Source: Mucilaginibacter tolerans
Lineage (GTDB): Bacteria; Bacteroidota; Bacteroidia; Sphingobacteriales; Sphingobacteriaceae
Length of the DNA: 64,000 bases
Direction of reading: 5' to 3'
Assembly: GCF_030519375.1 (NCBI RefSeq)
Contig: NZ_JAUMKB010000001.1
Span: 434,001-498,000 of the forward strand
Shown here: in pieces, positions 27,317 through 35,949 of the stretch
Numbering within the stretch: position 1 is the first letter of the stretch
How the letters are laid out: each line of letters opens with the position of its first letter
The notes under the pieces: model-generated
What the model was told of the DNA's origin: nothing
The model's input: only the letters and a program-made list of their open reading frames with translations
The model's database searches: none
Position numbers and translations under genes: made by a program

Positions 27317-28312
27317 TCAATACTCCAAATAGCGGCCAATTTTTATTTTCACTTTGTTGCCTTCTATAAACTTGCCAGGATGTCCATTGAGTATGCGCAG
27401 GGTGACACCATTATTTTCCAATAGCAATTCTTCATAAAAACCTTTAAACAATACCTGTCTAACTATCCAGCGCTTGCCTGCCCAGGTATCGCGCGGTTCT
27501 ACCCATTCCGGGTAAAGCATTACCCATTCTTTTTTTGCTTTGATGCCACAAACCCCGGCTTCATCAGCGTTTAGCACGTTACAGTTATTGAGCAGCCTTG
27601 CCGTATATAAGTATTGGGGGTCATTGTATATTTTCTTTGGGTGACCTGATTCGATAATCTCGCCGTCTTTTAAAACGATCAGCGTATCGGCCATAGATAA
27701 TACCTCTGCGGGATCGTGGGAAACCATAATCACCGTCAGTCCGGTATCTTTTACGATCTGTCGGATATCATCCTGCAAACCATCCCGAAAAGATGTATCT
27801 ACCTGGTTGAAAGGTTCATCCAGCAATAAAACCTCGGGTTGTGTCACCAATGCCCTGGCTATGGCTACCCGCTGTTTTTCGCCGCCGCTCAGGTCAGCTA
27901 CACGCTTGTCGCTCAGATGCAGCATATTAAGCTGCTTTAGCACTTGTTCGGTTTTATCCATCTTAGCCCGAACATCTGTATTGGGTAGTAACACAGATAC
28001 GTTGTCACGCACTTTGGCAAACAAGTTCAGGTCATCTTCTGCCTGAGTTACCATCTTCATGGCATCGTGGCCAGGTATCAATTTTTCTTCGGGCCCCCAA
28101 ACATGTTCATCTTTAAACCGCACTTCTCCTGTATCCGGCGACTGTAACCCATACAGCAAACTAAGCAGTGTACTTTTACCGCTTCCACTTGCGCCAATAA
28201 TTGCTGTTATTTCTCCTTGGCTTATTTCCAGACTGGTTAGCTTGAGCCCACTATCGGTAGTACCGGGATATATTTTACTGATCGAAACCGCGTGTAAAAA
28301 AGAAGTAGCCAT
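27317..28312 (-). CDS. ABC transporter ATP-binding protein (PotA/FbpC-like), no permease nearby
   Basis: A 331-residue nucleotide-binding subunit. Walker A is GASGSGKST, the signature is LSGGEKQR, Walker B is VLLLDEPFNQVD, and the switch His is in VMVSHDP. After residue 235 a C-terminal region (EWVEPRDTWAGKRW, LLENNGVTLRIL) resembles a TOBE-type domain of importers for spermidine, iron or sulfate. No membrane or binding-protein partner lies next to it, so its permease must be elsewhere or the ATPase works differently. Substrate unknown. Confidence 0.88.
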   Translation of the reverse strand: MATSFLHAVSISKIYPGTTDSGLKLTSLEISQGEITAIIGASGSGKSTLLSLLYGLQSPDTGEVRFKDEHVWGPEEKLIPGHDAMKMVTQAEDDLNLFAKVRDNVSVLLPNTDVRAKMDKTEQVLKQLNMLHLSDKRVADLSGGEKQRVAIARALVTQPEVLLLDEPFNQVDTSFRDGLQDDIRQIVKDTGLTVIMVSHDPAEVLSMADTLIVLKDGEIIESGHPKKIYNDPQYLYTARLLNNCNVLNADEAGVCGIKAKKEWVMLYPEWVEPRDTWAGKRWIVRQVLFKGFYEELLLENNGVTLRILNGHPGKFIEGNKVKIKIGRYLEY

Positions 28313-28345
28313 TGAACTACAAAGATAACACGATTTCAGGATTAA

Positions 28346-28401
28346 AAGGATTGCTGAGACTATATCAGATCTTCCAAATCATATAAATCCCAGCAATCCT
28401 T
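28346..28401. repeat. Inverted repeat between the outer-membrane protein and ABC genes
   Basis: AAGGATTGCTG and CAGCAATCCTT, an 11-base perfect inverted repeat, enclose about 34 bases. On the minus strand it follows the outer-membrane protein stop and could act as a weak terminator (TTTTAATCC after the stem). Confidence 0.6.
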
Positions 28402-28412
28402 AAATTGTGCCT

Positions 28413-29219
28413 TTAGAATCCAAAGGTAAATCCGAATGAGAAGTTTCTCAACCCTTTTTGATCCGGACTGTTCTCGAACATATCGTTGACATAATATTTG
28501 GCAAATACGCCCCATCCGGCATAACCCATTCGCATAAAGCCGCCATAGCGTACTTTGGCAAAGTGATAGTCGTTATCGATCTTCTGCTTGCCATTCTCTT
28601 CACTGATCTGTTTTACACGTCCATTCAGGAATATCCCGGCAATCGGCCCGAAAACAAAGTGCGCCCTGTTGCCGCGCGCGTCTTCATGCGTACGTATATC
28701 AAATGATAGAGGAATGCGCAAGTAGCTTGATCCGAAGCGATTTTTGCTGTACTGAATGCTATCGCGTCGGAAGGTTAATACGGGTTGATTAGGCAATATG
28801 GTAACGTTTTCGCGCAAACGGAACAATGTCCAGTCGAACCCACCCGACACATATACTTTAAACACATCAGTAAAGCGGTAGCCAAACTGAAATACATCAA
28901 AGCCTACATTACTCGATTTCCATGATCGGTAGCGCAGGAAATTATTTTTAGGCGACAGGGTAAAGCTGCCGTTATCTACCAATGTGGTTAACCCCAAGTC
29001 GAATCTTGAAAAGGTAAGACCTATAGAAAACCCACTGTTATGATTATAATGATGACGGTAATGGTGAGTAGTACTGGTATCACCATCTTCATGATTACTC
29101 CAGCTCCAATTATGACTGGCTGACGTATCTTTTTTAACCGAATCAGTTTTGGTATCCTGAGCATAAGCGCTGCCCGCCGCTACACATACCAGGGCAACAA
29201 TAAATAGTAAACGTTTCAT
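28413..29219 (-). CDS. Outer-membrane beta-barrel protein
   Basis: A 268-residue protein with a Sec signal peptide ending AYAQ, a His/Ser/Thr-rich linker (TTHHYRHHYNHNS), then about 180 residues of alternating strands (GFSIGLTFSRFDLGL, FRLRENVTI, LRIPLSFDIRTH, FSFGFTFGF). The terminal aromatic FGF fits a small porin-like barrel (OmpA/PorT-like). It is the last gene of a sigma/anti-sigma unit, so its product or the barrel's assembly may be part of the stress signal. Confidence 0.82.
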   Translation of the reverse strand: MKRLLFIVALVCVAAGSAYAQDTKTDSVKKDTSASHNWSWSNHEDGDTSTTHHYRHHYNHNSGFSIGLTFSRFDLGLTTLVDNGSFTLSPKNNFLRYRSWKSSNVGFDVFQFGYRFTDVFKVYVSGGFDWTLFRLRENVTILPNQPVLTFRRDSIQYSKNRFGSSYLRIPLSFDIRTHEDARGNRAHFVFGPIAGIFLNGRVKQISEENGKQKIDNDYHFAKVRYGGFMRMGYAGWGVFAKYYVNDMFENSPDQKGLRNFSFGFTFGF

Positions 29220-29248
29220 AATGTTTTTATCTGTTTAGATTGAATTGA

Positions 29249-30037
29249 TTAATTATCTCTTTTTATTTTAAGCGCACCCAGGTGCACTGCTGATACTACA
29301 GACTCGTCATCGTCTGAATCCGAAAACTGTATTAGTTTGTCCTTGCGTTTATCCACCTTGGCAACTACCAGGTTCACAATATCGCCAAAGCTGCGTATTC
29401 CGTGCTTTTTTACCACTGGTTTTGCTGCTTTAGCAGGCTGATTTGTGGCTAACACCGGTTGATCCTGCAAATTGATGGCGCTGTTATCCATGGTCTTTTC
29501 TGCTGCTGCAGATGTAGCCTCGGTTAACTCTATTGGCTCCTGCTTTATAGCCTCATCTCTTCTGGTGTCTGCCGATGCCATCAAAGGCCGAACTTCAGAC
29601 TTAGCAACTTCTGTTTTTGCGATCGACGGATTTGCCGATTCTTTCTGCTCAACAGCGTTTGTGTTTATTTTAGCTCGATTAGCTTTCGCTGTATTCTTAA
29701 CCGGTGTCTCAACTACGGCCAATTGTTCTTGCTGTTTCTGAGCTGAATTTACAGGACCGGTATTCCCAGGTTTTATTTTTGACGGGTTCGTCTTTACAAC
29801 CACATTACTATCCGGCTTATTACCTTTCACAACTCCCTTTTTAGGAATGAACAATATGCCTGCTATAAGCAGTATAAGTACACTGGCAGCAATGCTCAGC
29901 ATCTGGAAAATGCCTTTTTTCTTTTTCCCGGTAAGTTCAGCGTCGATATTTTGCCATACCTCTGCTGATGGTTGCATCTCAAAATTTCCCAACTTTGAGT
30001 GGAACAGATCATCAAATTCTTTATCCTGCATATTCAT
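29249..30037 (-). CDS. Anti-sigma factor-like membrane protein
   Basis: About 262 residues. A short cytoplasmic N-terminal part (DKEFDDLFHSKLGNFEMQPSAEVWQNIDAEL) is followed by a Lys-rich stop, one membrane segment (SIAASVLILLIAGILFIP) and a long low-complexity periplasmic region rich in Lys, Ala, Pro and Asn. This is the layout of a single-pass anti-sigma factor. It starts within the last codons of the sigma factor gene (ATG options at 30061, 30049, 30037 and 30031; I prefer 30037). Direct anti-sigma activity is inferred from position and topology. Confidence 0.75.
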   Translation of the reverse strand: MNMQDKEFDDLFHSKLGNFEMQPSAEVWQNIDAELTGKKKKGIFQMLSIAASVLILLIAGILFIPKKGVVKGNKPDSNVVVKTNPSKIKPGNTGPVNSAQKQQEQLAVVETPVKNTAKANRAKINTNAVEQKESANPSIAKTEVAKSEVRPLMASADTRRDEAIKQEPIELTEATSAAAEKTMDNSAINLQDQPVLATNQPAKAAKPVVKKHGIRSFGDIVNLVVAKVDKRKDKLIQFSDSDDDESVVSAVHLGALKIKRDN

Positions 30038-30593
30038 ACCTTTTTCCATCTGATTGTACAATTTGTTCTTTTAATATGGCGCGGGCCCTCGATAGCTGCG
30101 ATTTGGAGGCGCCTTCCGATATCCCCATGATCTCGCCGATCTCCTTGTGCGAATAACCTTCTATCGCATAAAGGTTAAACACCATCCGGTATCCCGGCGG
30201 GAGCTGCTGTATCAGCGCCATCAGGTCTTTGGCATCCAGTCGTGCTACTGCAACCGCATCAACCGATGGTTCCTTACCTGTTTGCTCCAGATCAGCCACC
30301 GAAAGCATTTTATGATGTTTTCGATAATATTCAATAGAGCTGTGCACCATGATCCGTCTTACCCAGCCTTCAAAAGACCCTTCTGCGCGGTAGTCGGCAA
30401 TCTTTTGAAACACCCGGATAAAACCATTTTGCAGCATATCCTCGGCCTCCATCCTGTCGTTCGCGTAACGCAGGCATACCCCCAGCATTTTTGAAGCAAA
30501 CTGCTTGTAAAGCAACTCCTGCGCTTTGTGTTCGTTTGCCTTACAGCGCTTTACCAGATCTTCAATTGTGTACTTGTGCTCCAAAAACATCAT
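30021..30593 (-). CDS. ECF-subfamily RNA polymerase sigma factor
   Basis: A 190-residue sigma-70 family protein. Region 2 is visible as YKQFASKMLGVCLRYANDRMEAEDMLQNGFIRVFQ with the GWVRRIMVHSSIEYYRK block; region 4 is LPPGYRMVFNLYAIEGYSHKEIGEIMGISEGASKSQLSRARAILK with its helix-turn-helix. It overlaps the membrane anti-sigma-like gene and is divergent from the amidohydrolase gene (75-bp gap). It probably directs a cell-envelope regulon and may autoregulate this operon. Confidence 0.93.
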   Translation of the reverse strand: MMFLEHKYTIEDLVKRCKANEHKAQELLYKQFASKMLGVCLRYANDRMEAEDMLQNGFIRVFQKIADYRAEGSFEGWVRRIMVHSSIEYYRKHHKMLSVADLEQTGKEPSVDAVAVARLDAKDLMALIQQLPPGYRMVFNLYAIEGYSHKEIGEIMGISEGASKSQLSRARAILKEQIVQSDGKRYEYAG

Positions 30594-30667
30594 TTAAAGG
30601 TAAGATGAAAACTAAAGGCAATTGGTTGCATGGAGGATAAATTATTTTTTGATAATTTGCTTACACC

Positions 30668-31939
30668 ATGAAAAAACTGCAACTCATCTTATTACTGATC
30701 CTGGCATCAGCACGTCTTGTTTTCGCACAAACAACGGAAACTTATACATTATTGAAACCCGACCGTGTTTTTGATGGTGAACAAATGCATAATGGCTGGG
30801 TGGTGCTGGTAAAAGGCAATCGTATAGAAACAGTAGGTGATCCCGGCAATGTAAAAGCACCTGCCTCAGCAAAAGTGATCGAGCTAAAAGGTGCTACACT
30901 GATGCCAGGTTTGATCGAGGGGCATTCGCATCTATTCCTTCATCCCTATAACGAAACGCTTTGGGATGACCAGGTGCTGAAAGAAAGCCGCGCGGAGCGC
31001 ACGGCACGTGCTGTAGTTCATGCCCGGAAAACGCTGATGGCCGGCTTTACCTCGGAACGCGACCTGGGAACCGAGGGCGCCGGCTATGATGATGTGGGGC
31101 TAAAGACAGCTATTGATAAAGGAATCATTCCGGGACCCCGTTTGATGGTTGCCACCCGTGCTATTGTGGCAACAGGCAGCTATGGCCCAAAAAATGTAGT
31201 GGATCAGAATACAATTGTAGAAGGCGGTGAGGAAGCAGATGGCGAGGAAGGTATCACCCATGTGGTGCGTTCGCAGATAGGGCATGGTGCTGGTGTGGTA
31301 AAAATTTATGCGGATTACGGCTGGGGATTGGATCACAAAGCAGCGCCAACTTTCACCGTGGAGGAATTAAAAAAAGCAGTAGAGGTAGCAAAAAGCAGCG
31401 GAAGAACTGTGGCTGTACACTCCACTACTTCAGAAGGCTTGCGCAGGGCCATTGAAGCAGGTGTCACCACTATTGAGCACGGTGACGGTGGCACACCTGA
31501 GCTTTTTAAACTCATGAAGGAGAAAAATATAGCCCTTTGCCCTACTCTTGCGGCAACCGAAGCCTACGCTACTTATTTTGATGGCTGGAAGAAAGGCGAA
31601 CCCGATAATGCTGATATCAAACACAAAAAGTATATTTTCAGCGAAGCTATGAAGGCTGGAGTGACTATTTGCATGGGCGGTGATGTGGGCGTTTTTACCC
31701 ATGGCGATAATGCCCGCGAGATGGCCCTGATGGCAGAATATGGCATGAAGCCTATCGATATTTTACGGTCGGCTACTTCGGTCAATGCGTCTGTTTTGCA
31801 GTTAAAGAATGTAGGCAATATTAAACCCGGCTACTTTGCCGACCTGGTTGCAGTTCAGGGCAATCCTGCCGAAGATATCAAAGCCGTAAAACAAGTAAAA
31901 TTGGTAATGAAGGACGGCGTAATTTACAGGCAGGAATAA
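30668..31939 (+). CDS. Amidohydrolase-family metal-dependent hydrolase (imidazolonepropionase-like)
   Basis: A 423-residue exported member of the amidohydrolase superfamily. The signal peptide ends LVFAQ. Metal ligands: His86 and His88 in GLIEGHSHLF, the carbamylated Lys likely in VVKIYAD, His in VAVHST and IEHGDG, and the Asp in GGDVGVF. The closest known groups are periplasmic Xaa-Pro dipeptidases/prolidases and imidazolonepropionase-like enzymes of subtype III. Substrate is probably an N-acyl or dipeptide bond. It is followed by an exported alpha-galactosidase with its own promoter-like element. Confidence 0.88.
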   Translation: MKKLQLILLLILASARLVFAQTTETYTLLKPDRVFDGEQMHNGWVVLVKGNRIETVGDPGNVKAPASAKVIELKGATLMPGLIEGHSHLFLHPYNETLWDDQVLKESRAERTARAVVHARKTLMAGFTSERDLGTEGAGYDDVGLKTAIDKGIIPGPRLMVATRAIVATGSYGPKNVVDQNTIVEGGEEADGEEGITHVVRSQIGHGAGVVKIYADYGWGLDHKAAPTFTVEELKKAVEVAKSSGRTVAVHSTTSEGLRRAIEAGVTTIEHGDGGTPELFKLMKEKNIALCPTLAATEAYATYFDGWKKGEPDNADIKHKKYIFSEAMKAGVTICMGGDVGVFTHGDNAREMALMAEYGMKPIDILRSATSVNASVLQLKNVGNIKPGYFADLVAVQGNPAEDIKAVKQVKLVMKDGVIYRQE

Positions 31940-31951
31940 GCATTATTTATT

Positions 31952-31959
31952 TAAATTTG
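31952..31959 (+). promoter_or_regulatory. Predicted -7 element for the alpha-galactosidase gene
   Basis: TAAATTTG fits TAnnTTTG exactly, 27 bases upstream of the ATG. No clear -33 box was seen. Confidence 0.35.
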
Positions 31960-31986
31960 GCTACCACTAAATTATAAACCAACCTA

Positions 31987-34170
31987 ATGAAACTTTTTGT
32001 ATCAAAATTTGCAATTGTATGTTTGACAGTTGTAACAATCTCCCTAAACGTAAAAGCACAAACCATCCCCGTTGAAACAAAAGATCATGCACTCGTGCTA
32101 CGGGTTAGCAATGACAAACACTTGGATATGGTGTATTTTGGCGGCAGGCTGGCCGATAAAAACGAGTATACCACCATCGCCAAAACTTATCGCATGGATG
32201 ACAAAACTGATGAGTACAATTCGGCCTATACCCCGGCTGGTTCGCGCAACCTGCTCGAGCCTGCCATTGCGGTAACCCATGCAGACGGTAATAAGTCGCT
32301 TGATTTGGAATATGTGGATCATAAAGTGACCAAGGTCAATGATGATGTCAGCTTGTTAACCATCAACCTGAAGGATCCGGTTTATGATTTTCAGGTCACT
32401 TTAAACTACCAGACTTACTTTGATGAGAACGTAACCGAACAATGGAGCGTAATCAAACATCATGAGAAAAAAGATGTGGTATTGAACAAATATGCTTCGG
32501 CAAACCTGTACCTGCAAGCCGGTAGCTACTGGCTCAGAAATTATCATGGCGACTGGGCAAAGGAAATGCGTCCGGAGGAGGAACAATTGATGCATGGCAT
32601 CAAAACGCTGGATTCTAAATTAGGCTCCCGTGCCGACCTGTTTCAACCACCGGTTTTTATGGTGTCCCTTAATAAACCTGCTTCTGAAGACGAAGGCGAA
32701 GTTTTATACGGGAACGTAGAATGGAGCGGAAACTATCGCATCGATCTGGAAGTTGACCCGGCAAATAATTTAAGACTGATTGCAGGCATTAACAATTATG
32801 CCGGCGATTATACCTTAAAACCCGGCGTAGAATTTACCACACCTAAGGTTGTTTATACGCTCTCAAACAAAGGCAAAGGCGAAGCCAGCCGTAACCTGCA
32901 AAGCTGGGCACGCAAATATAAAATCGTAGATGGAGAAGGCTCGCGATTGACCTTGCTGAATAACTGGGAGTCGACCTATTTTGATTTCAATGAGCAAAAA
33001 CTTGCCGGTATCCTGAAAGATACCAAAACCTTAGCTGTCGATCTGTTCTTATTGGACGATGGCTGGTTTGGAAATAAATACCCCCGCAACGATGACCATG
33101 CTGGACTGGGTGACTGGGAAGAAAACAAGATCAAACTACCTGATGGTATTGCTTTCCTGACCAAAACTGCTAAGGAGGATGGCGTCAAATTTGGTATCTG
33201 GGTAGAGCCTGAAATGGTAAATCCTAAGAGCGAATTATATGAAAAGCACCCGGATTGGATCGTAAAACAGCCGCAGCGCCCTGAGTATTATATGCGTAAC
33301 CAGTTGGTATTGGACCTAAGCAATCCAAAGGTACAAGAATATGTGTTCAGTATCGTTGACAAGCTATTTACACAAAACCCAGAACTGGCTTATATTAAAT
33401 GGGATTGTAATTCGCTGATGTATAATTCATATTCGGCATATGAGAAAAACCAGGGCAACTTTTATACCGACTATGTACGGGGCTTATACCATGTATTAGA
33501 TCGCCTGCGTGCTAAATATCCTAAAGTGCCGATGATGTTGTGCTCCGGCGGTGGCGGTAGGGTTGACTATGGTGCGTTGCAATACTTTACTGAATACTGG
33601 CCAAGCGATAACACCGAGCCTATCGAGCGTATATTTATCCAGTGGGAATATTCCTACTTCTATCCAGCACTGGCGAGTTCAAACCATGTAACCGATTGGG
33701 GTAAGCAGCCTATCAAATTCCGCACAGATGTAGCCATGATGGGTAAACTGGGCTTTGACATTGTAGTAGGTAAATTAAAACCTGAGGAATTGGCCTTTTG
33801 CCAGGGCGCAGTAAAAACTTACAAACAATATTCGGAAGCCATCTGGCACGGCGACCAGTTTCGTTTACAAAGTCCATGGGATAATGATGTGGCTTCTGTA
33901 ATGTATGTCGATCAGGCGAAAGGCAGCGCCATTATGTTCAACTACCTGGTGAACAATCGGTATGCAACAGGCTCACACTTACCTATACTTTTAAAGGGTC
34001 TTGACCCGGATAAAAAGTATACAGTAAGTGAGTTGAACTTATTCCCTGGAACCAAATCACCTATCGCTGAAGCTACTTACAGCGGCAAATATTTAATGAC
34101 CGTTGGTATTAATCCAGATGTGAGAGAATGGCGGACAAGTGTGCTATTGGGGGTAAATGAAGTGAAATAG
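31987..34170 (+). CDS. Alpha-galactosidase, glycoside hydrolase family 36
   Basis: A 727-residue exported enzyme (signal peptide ending NVKAQ). The GH36/clan D catalytic barrel shows LFLLDDGWFGNKYP, KFGIWVEPEMVNP, and YIKWDCNS with nucleophile Asp473. The CSGGGGRVDYGALQ loop is present, and WPSDNT carries the acid/base Asp541. It should cleave terminal alpha-1,6-galactose from raffinose-type oligosaccharides or galactomannan in the periplasm. Length fits the 720-residue GH36 group. No SusC/SusD pair is nearby, so this is not a classical polysaccharide utilization locus. Confidence 0.93.
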   Translation: MKLFVSKFAIVCLTVVTISLNVKAQTIPVETKDHALVLRVSNDKHLDMVYFGGRLADKNEYTTIAKTYRMDDKTDEYNSAYTPAGSRNLLEPAIAVTHADGNKSLDLEYVDHKVTKVNDDVSLLTINLKDPVYDFQVTLNYQTYFDENVTEQWSVIKHHEKKDVVLNKYASANLYLQAGSYWLRNYHGDWAKEMRPEEEQLMHGIKTLDSKLGSRADLFQPPVFMVSLNKPASEDEGEVLYGNVEWSGNYRIDLEVDPANNLRLIAGINNYAGDYTLKPGVEFTTPKVVYTLSNKGKGEASRNLQSWARKYKIVDGEGSRLTLLNNWESTYFDFNEQKLAGILKDTKTLAVDLFLLDDGWFGNKYPRNDDHAGLGDWEENKIKLPDGIAFLTKTAKEDGVKFGIWVEPEMVNPKSELYEKHPDWIVKQPQRPEYYMRNQLVLDLSNPKVQEYVFSIVDKLFTQNPELAYIKWDCNSLMYNSYSAYEKNQGNFYTDYVRGLYHVLDRLRAKYPKVPMMLCSGGGGRVDYGALQYFTEYWPSDNTEPIERIFIQWEYSYFYPALASSNHVTDWGKQPIKFRTDVAMMGKLGFDIVVGKLKPEELAFCQGAVKTYKQYSEAIWHGDQFRLQSPWDNDVASVMYVDQAKGSAIMFNYLVNNRYATGSHLPILLKGLDPDKKYTVSELNLFPGTKSPIAEATYSGKYLMTVGINPDVREWRTSVLLGVNEVK

Positions 34171-34182
34171 ATTACAAAATCC

Positions 34183-34319
34183 TGTCATTTCGACGAACAG
34201 GCAGGAATTGAGTTGGCAGGTGAGGAGAAAACTTATACAAGCGACTAGCAGGCTATGCATGGTGTATAAGATTTCTCCTCGCGCTAGTACACCACGCTGC
34301 CCTGCTCGTCGAAATGACA
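34183..34319. repeat. Nested inverted-repeat element (TGTCATTTCGACGA family)
   Basis: Outer arms TGTCATTTCGACGA and TCGTCGAAATGACA are exact complements. An inner pair GAGGAGAAA-x-CTTATACA and TGTATAAGATTTCTCCTC forms a second stem. The total is 137 bp with no ORF. It sits between the convergent alpha-galactosidase and hemJ genes and may serve as their terminator. A MITE/REP-like non-autonomous element is likely. Confidence 0.85.
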
Positions 34320-34339
34320 TGTGTTTTTATTTCAAGAAT

Positions 34340-34876
34340 TTATTTGTTCGTCCTGAAGTACTTGTAAATCTTCACTGCCGACATAATGATCATCGAGAAG
34401 ACGATGATGCCAACTGTTCCGTAGATCCAACTTAACCCATCTTTTACAACAGCCAGGAAGACAATAGCAAATAAAAATATGGTAGCAATCTCATTCCAGA
34501 TGCGCAGGCGGGTGGACGACCAGATAAATAAGCCATTTCTCATTTGCTTAATCTTGTTCTGGCACATAAAGTGGTAGATAAGCAATAGTACCACAAGCGT
34601 TAACTTAATATGCAGCCAGGTTTGATGTAGCCAGTCTGGAATTAGATAAAGCATAGTGATACCAGCGGCTACGGTCAGTATCATAGATGGGACCGTAATC
34701 ACGTTCCATAACCGTCGCTCCATAATCACGAACTGGTTAGATAGTATTTTCTTTTCGGTGTCGGGTTTATCCTGTGCCTCTGTATGGTAAATAAACAGTC
34801 GGACAATATAAAACAACCCTGCAAACCAGCAGACTACAAAAATAATATGTATGGCAAGCACATAGTGGTACAGCAT
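34340..34876 (-). CDS. hemJ: Protoporphyrinogen IX oxidase, HemJ type
   Basis: A 178-residue integral membrane protein with four or five helices. The conserved His10 of the HIIFVVCWFAGLFYIVRLF motif, a likely heme ligand, and Lys91 in HIKLTLVVLL fit HemJ (UPF0093). It oxidises protoporphyrinogen IX in the cytoplasmic membrane. It is the last gene of the heme cluster, four bases downstream of hemE on the same strand, which strengthens the call. Confidence 0.9.
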   Translation of the reverse strand: MLYHYVLAIHIIFVVCWFAGLFYIVRLFIYHTEAQDKPDTEKKILSNQFVIMERRLWNVITVPSMILTVAAGITMLYLIPDWLHQTWLHIKLTLVVLLLIYHFMCQNKIKQMRNGLFIWSSTRLRIWNEIATIFLFAIVFLAVVKDGLSWIYGTVGIIVFSMIIMSAVKIYKYFRTNK

Positions 34877-34880
34877 AGTT

Positions 34881-35906
34881 TTAATTTCTATACTCTTTTA
34901 TAATGTCAACGGCATATTTCACATTATCAAATGGGATATCCGGCATGATGCCATGCCCCAGGTTAAATATATATCCGTTCTCCCCTTTCATTCTGTCGAA
35001 CAAGCGCTGTATCCTTTCTTTGATCACCTTTTTATCTGCATACAAAATATGCGGGTCAAGGTTGCCCTGGACCGCAATGCCTTTTGGCAAGCGCTGCTTT
35101 ATATCCAGCAGATCAACATTCCAGTCGATGGAGATCACATCAGGTTTGGCCTCGGCCATCAGCGGCGCAAAAACAGAGCTGCCCTTGCAGAACGAAATCA
35201 CCGGTATATCTTTCCTGTTCAATCCTGCTATAATCTGAGTAATATATTTATGCGAAAACTCTTTATAATCATCCCATGCCAATGCCTGCGCCCAGCTGTC
35301 GAAGATCTGAACAGCGTTAACACCCGCTGCAATCTGCAGGTTCAGATAATCAATGGTTACTTTAGCAATTTTGGACAGCAGTTGATGTGCCAGTTCCGGC
35401 TCATTATGAATCAACAGTTTAGTCAGCTTAAAATCTTTTGACGACCCACCTTCCACAAGGTAGCTCATCACAGTAAACGGCGCTCCTGCAAAACCAATCA
35501 GCGGAATACTGCCATTCAAACGTTGCTGAATTACTTTGATCGCATCAGCTACATACTTTAGTTTATCGGTGACGTCGGTTTGCAAAGCGTCTATACCTGC
35601 CTGATTGCGAACCGGATTTGAAAACTTTGGCCCTATACCATTGGCAAAGCTCAGGTCACCACCCATAGCCTCAGCGGTAACCAAAATATCCGAAAATAAA
35701 ATAGCTGCATCAATGCCCAACAGATTAACAGGGAGCATGGTCACATCAGCAGCAATTTCGGGAGTTTTGCACATCTCAAGAAAAGAGTATTTATTCTTGA
35801 TGTCCCAATATTCTTTCATAAAACGCCCTGCCTGGCGCATCATCCATACAGGTGGGCGGTCTGTCTTCTCTGAAAATGCTGCTTTAATAAATAGTGAATC
35901 TCTCAT
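34881..35906 (-). CDS. hemE: Uroporphyrinogen decarboxylase
   Basis: A 341-residue TIM-barrel enzyme converting uroporphyrinogen III to coproporphyrinogen III. The substrate-binding PPVWMMRQAGRFMKEY motif near residues 18-33 and GFAGAPFTVMSYLVEGG are diagnostic, and NLGHGIMPD closes the barrel. All expected residues are present. It lies downstream of a TPR gene with a 43-bp gap that holds the 28-bp palindrome. Confidence 0.97.
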   Translation of the reverse strand: MRDSLFIKAAFSEKTDRPPVWMMRQAGRFMKEYWDIKNKYSFLEMCKTPEIAADVTMLPVNLLGIDAAILFSDILVTAEAMGGDLSFANGIGPKFSNPVRNQAGIDALQTDVTDKLKYVADAIKVIQQRLNGSIPLIGFAGAPFTVMSYLVEGGSSKDFKLTKLLIHNEPELAHQLLSKIAKVTIDYLNLQIAAGVNAVQIFDSWAQALAWDDYKEFSHKYITQIIAGLNRKDIPVISFCKGSSVFAPLMAEAKPDVISIDWNVDLLDIKQRLPKGIAVQGNLDPHILYADKKVIKERIQRLFDRMKGENGYIFNLGHGIMPDIPFDNVKYAVDIIKEYRN

Positions 35907-35914
35907 AAAATATT

Positions 35915-35942
35915 GTAGAGACGCGATGCATCGCGTCTCTAC
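35915..35942. repeat. 28-bp perfect palindrome, copy 2
   Basis: Perfectly self-complementary from GTAGAGACGCGATG to CATCGCGTCTCTAC. It lies between the TPR gene and hemE. Related copies are at 13070-13097 and 13635-13656. Confidence 0.9.
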
Positions 35943-35949
35943 CTATGTG

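Noticed and set aside
31987..34170. Polysaccharide utilization locus around the alpha-galactosidase
   Set aside because: No SusC/SusD-like genes, and the neighbouring amidohydrolase has no glycan role.
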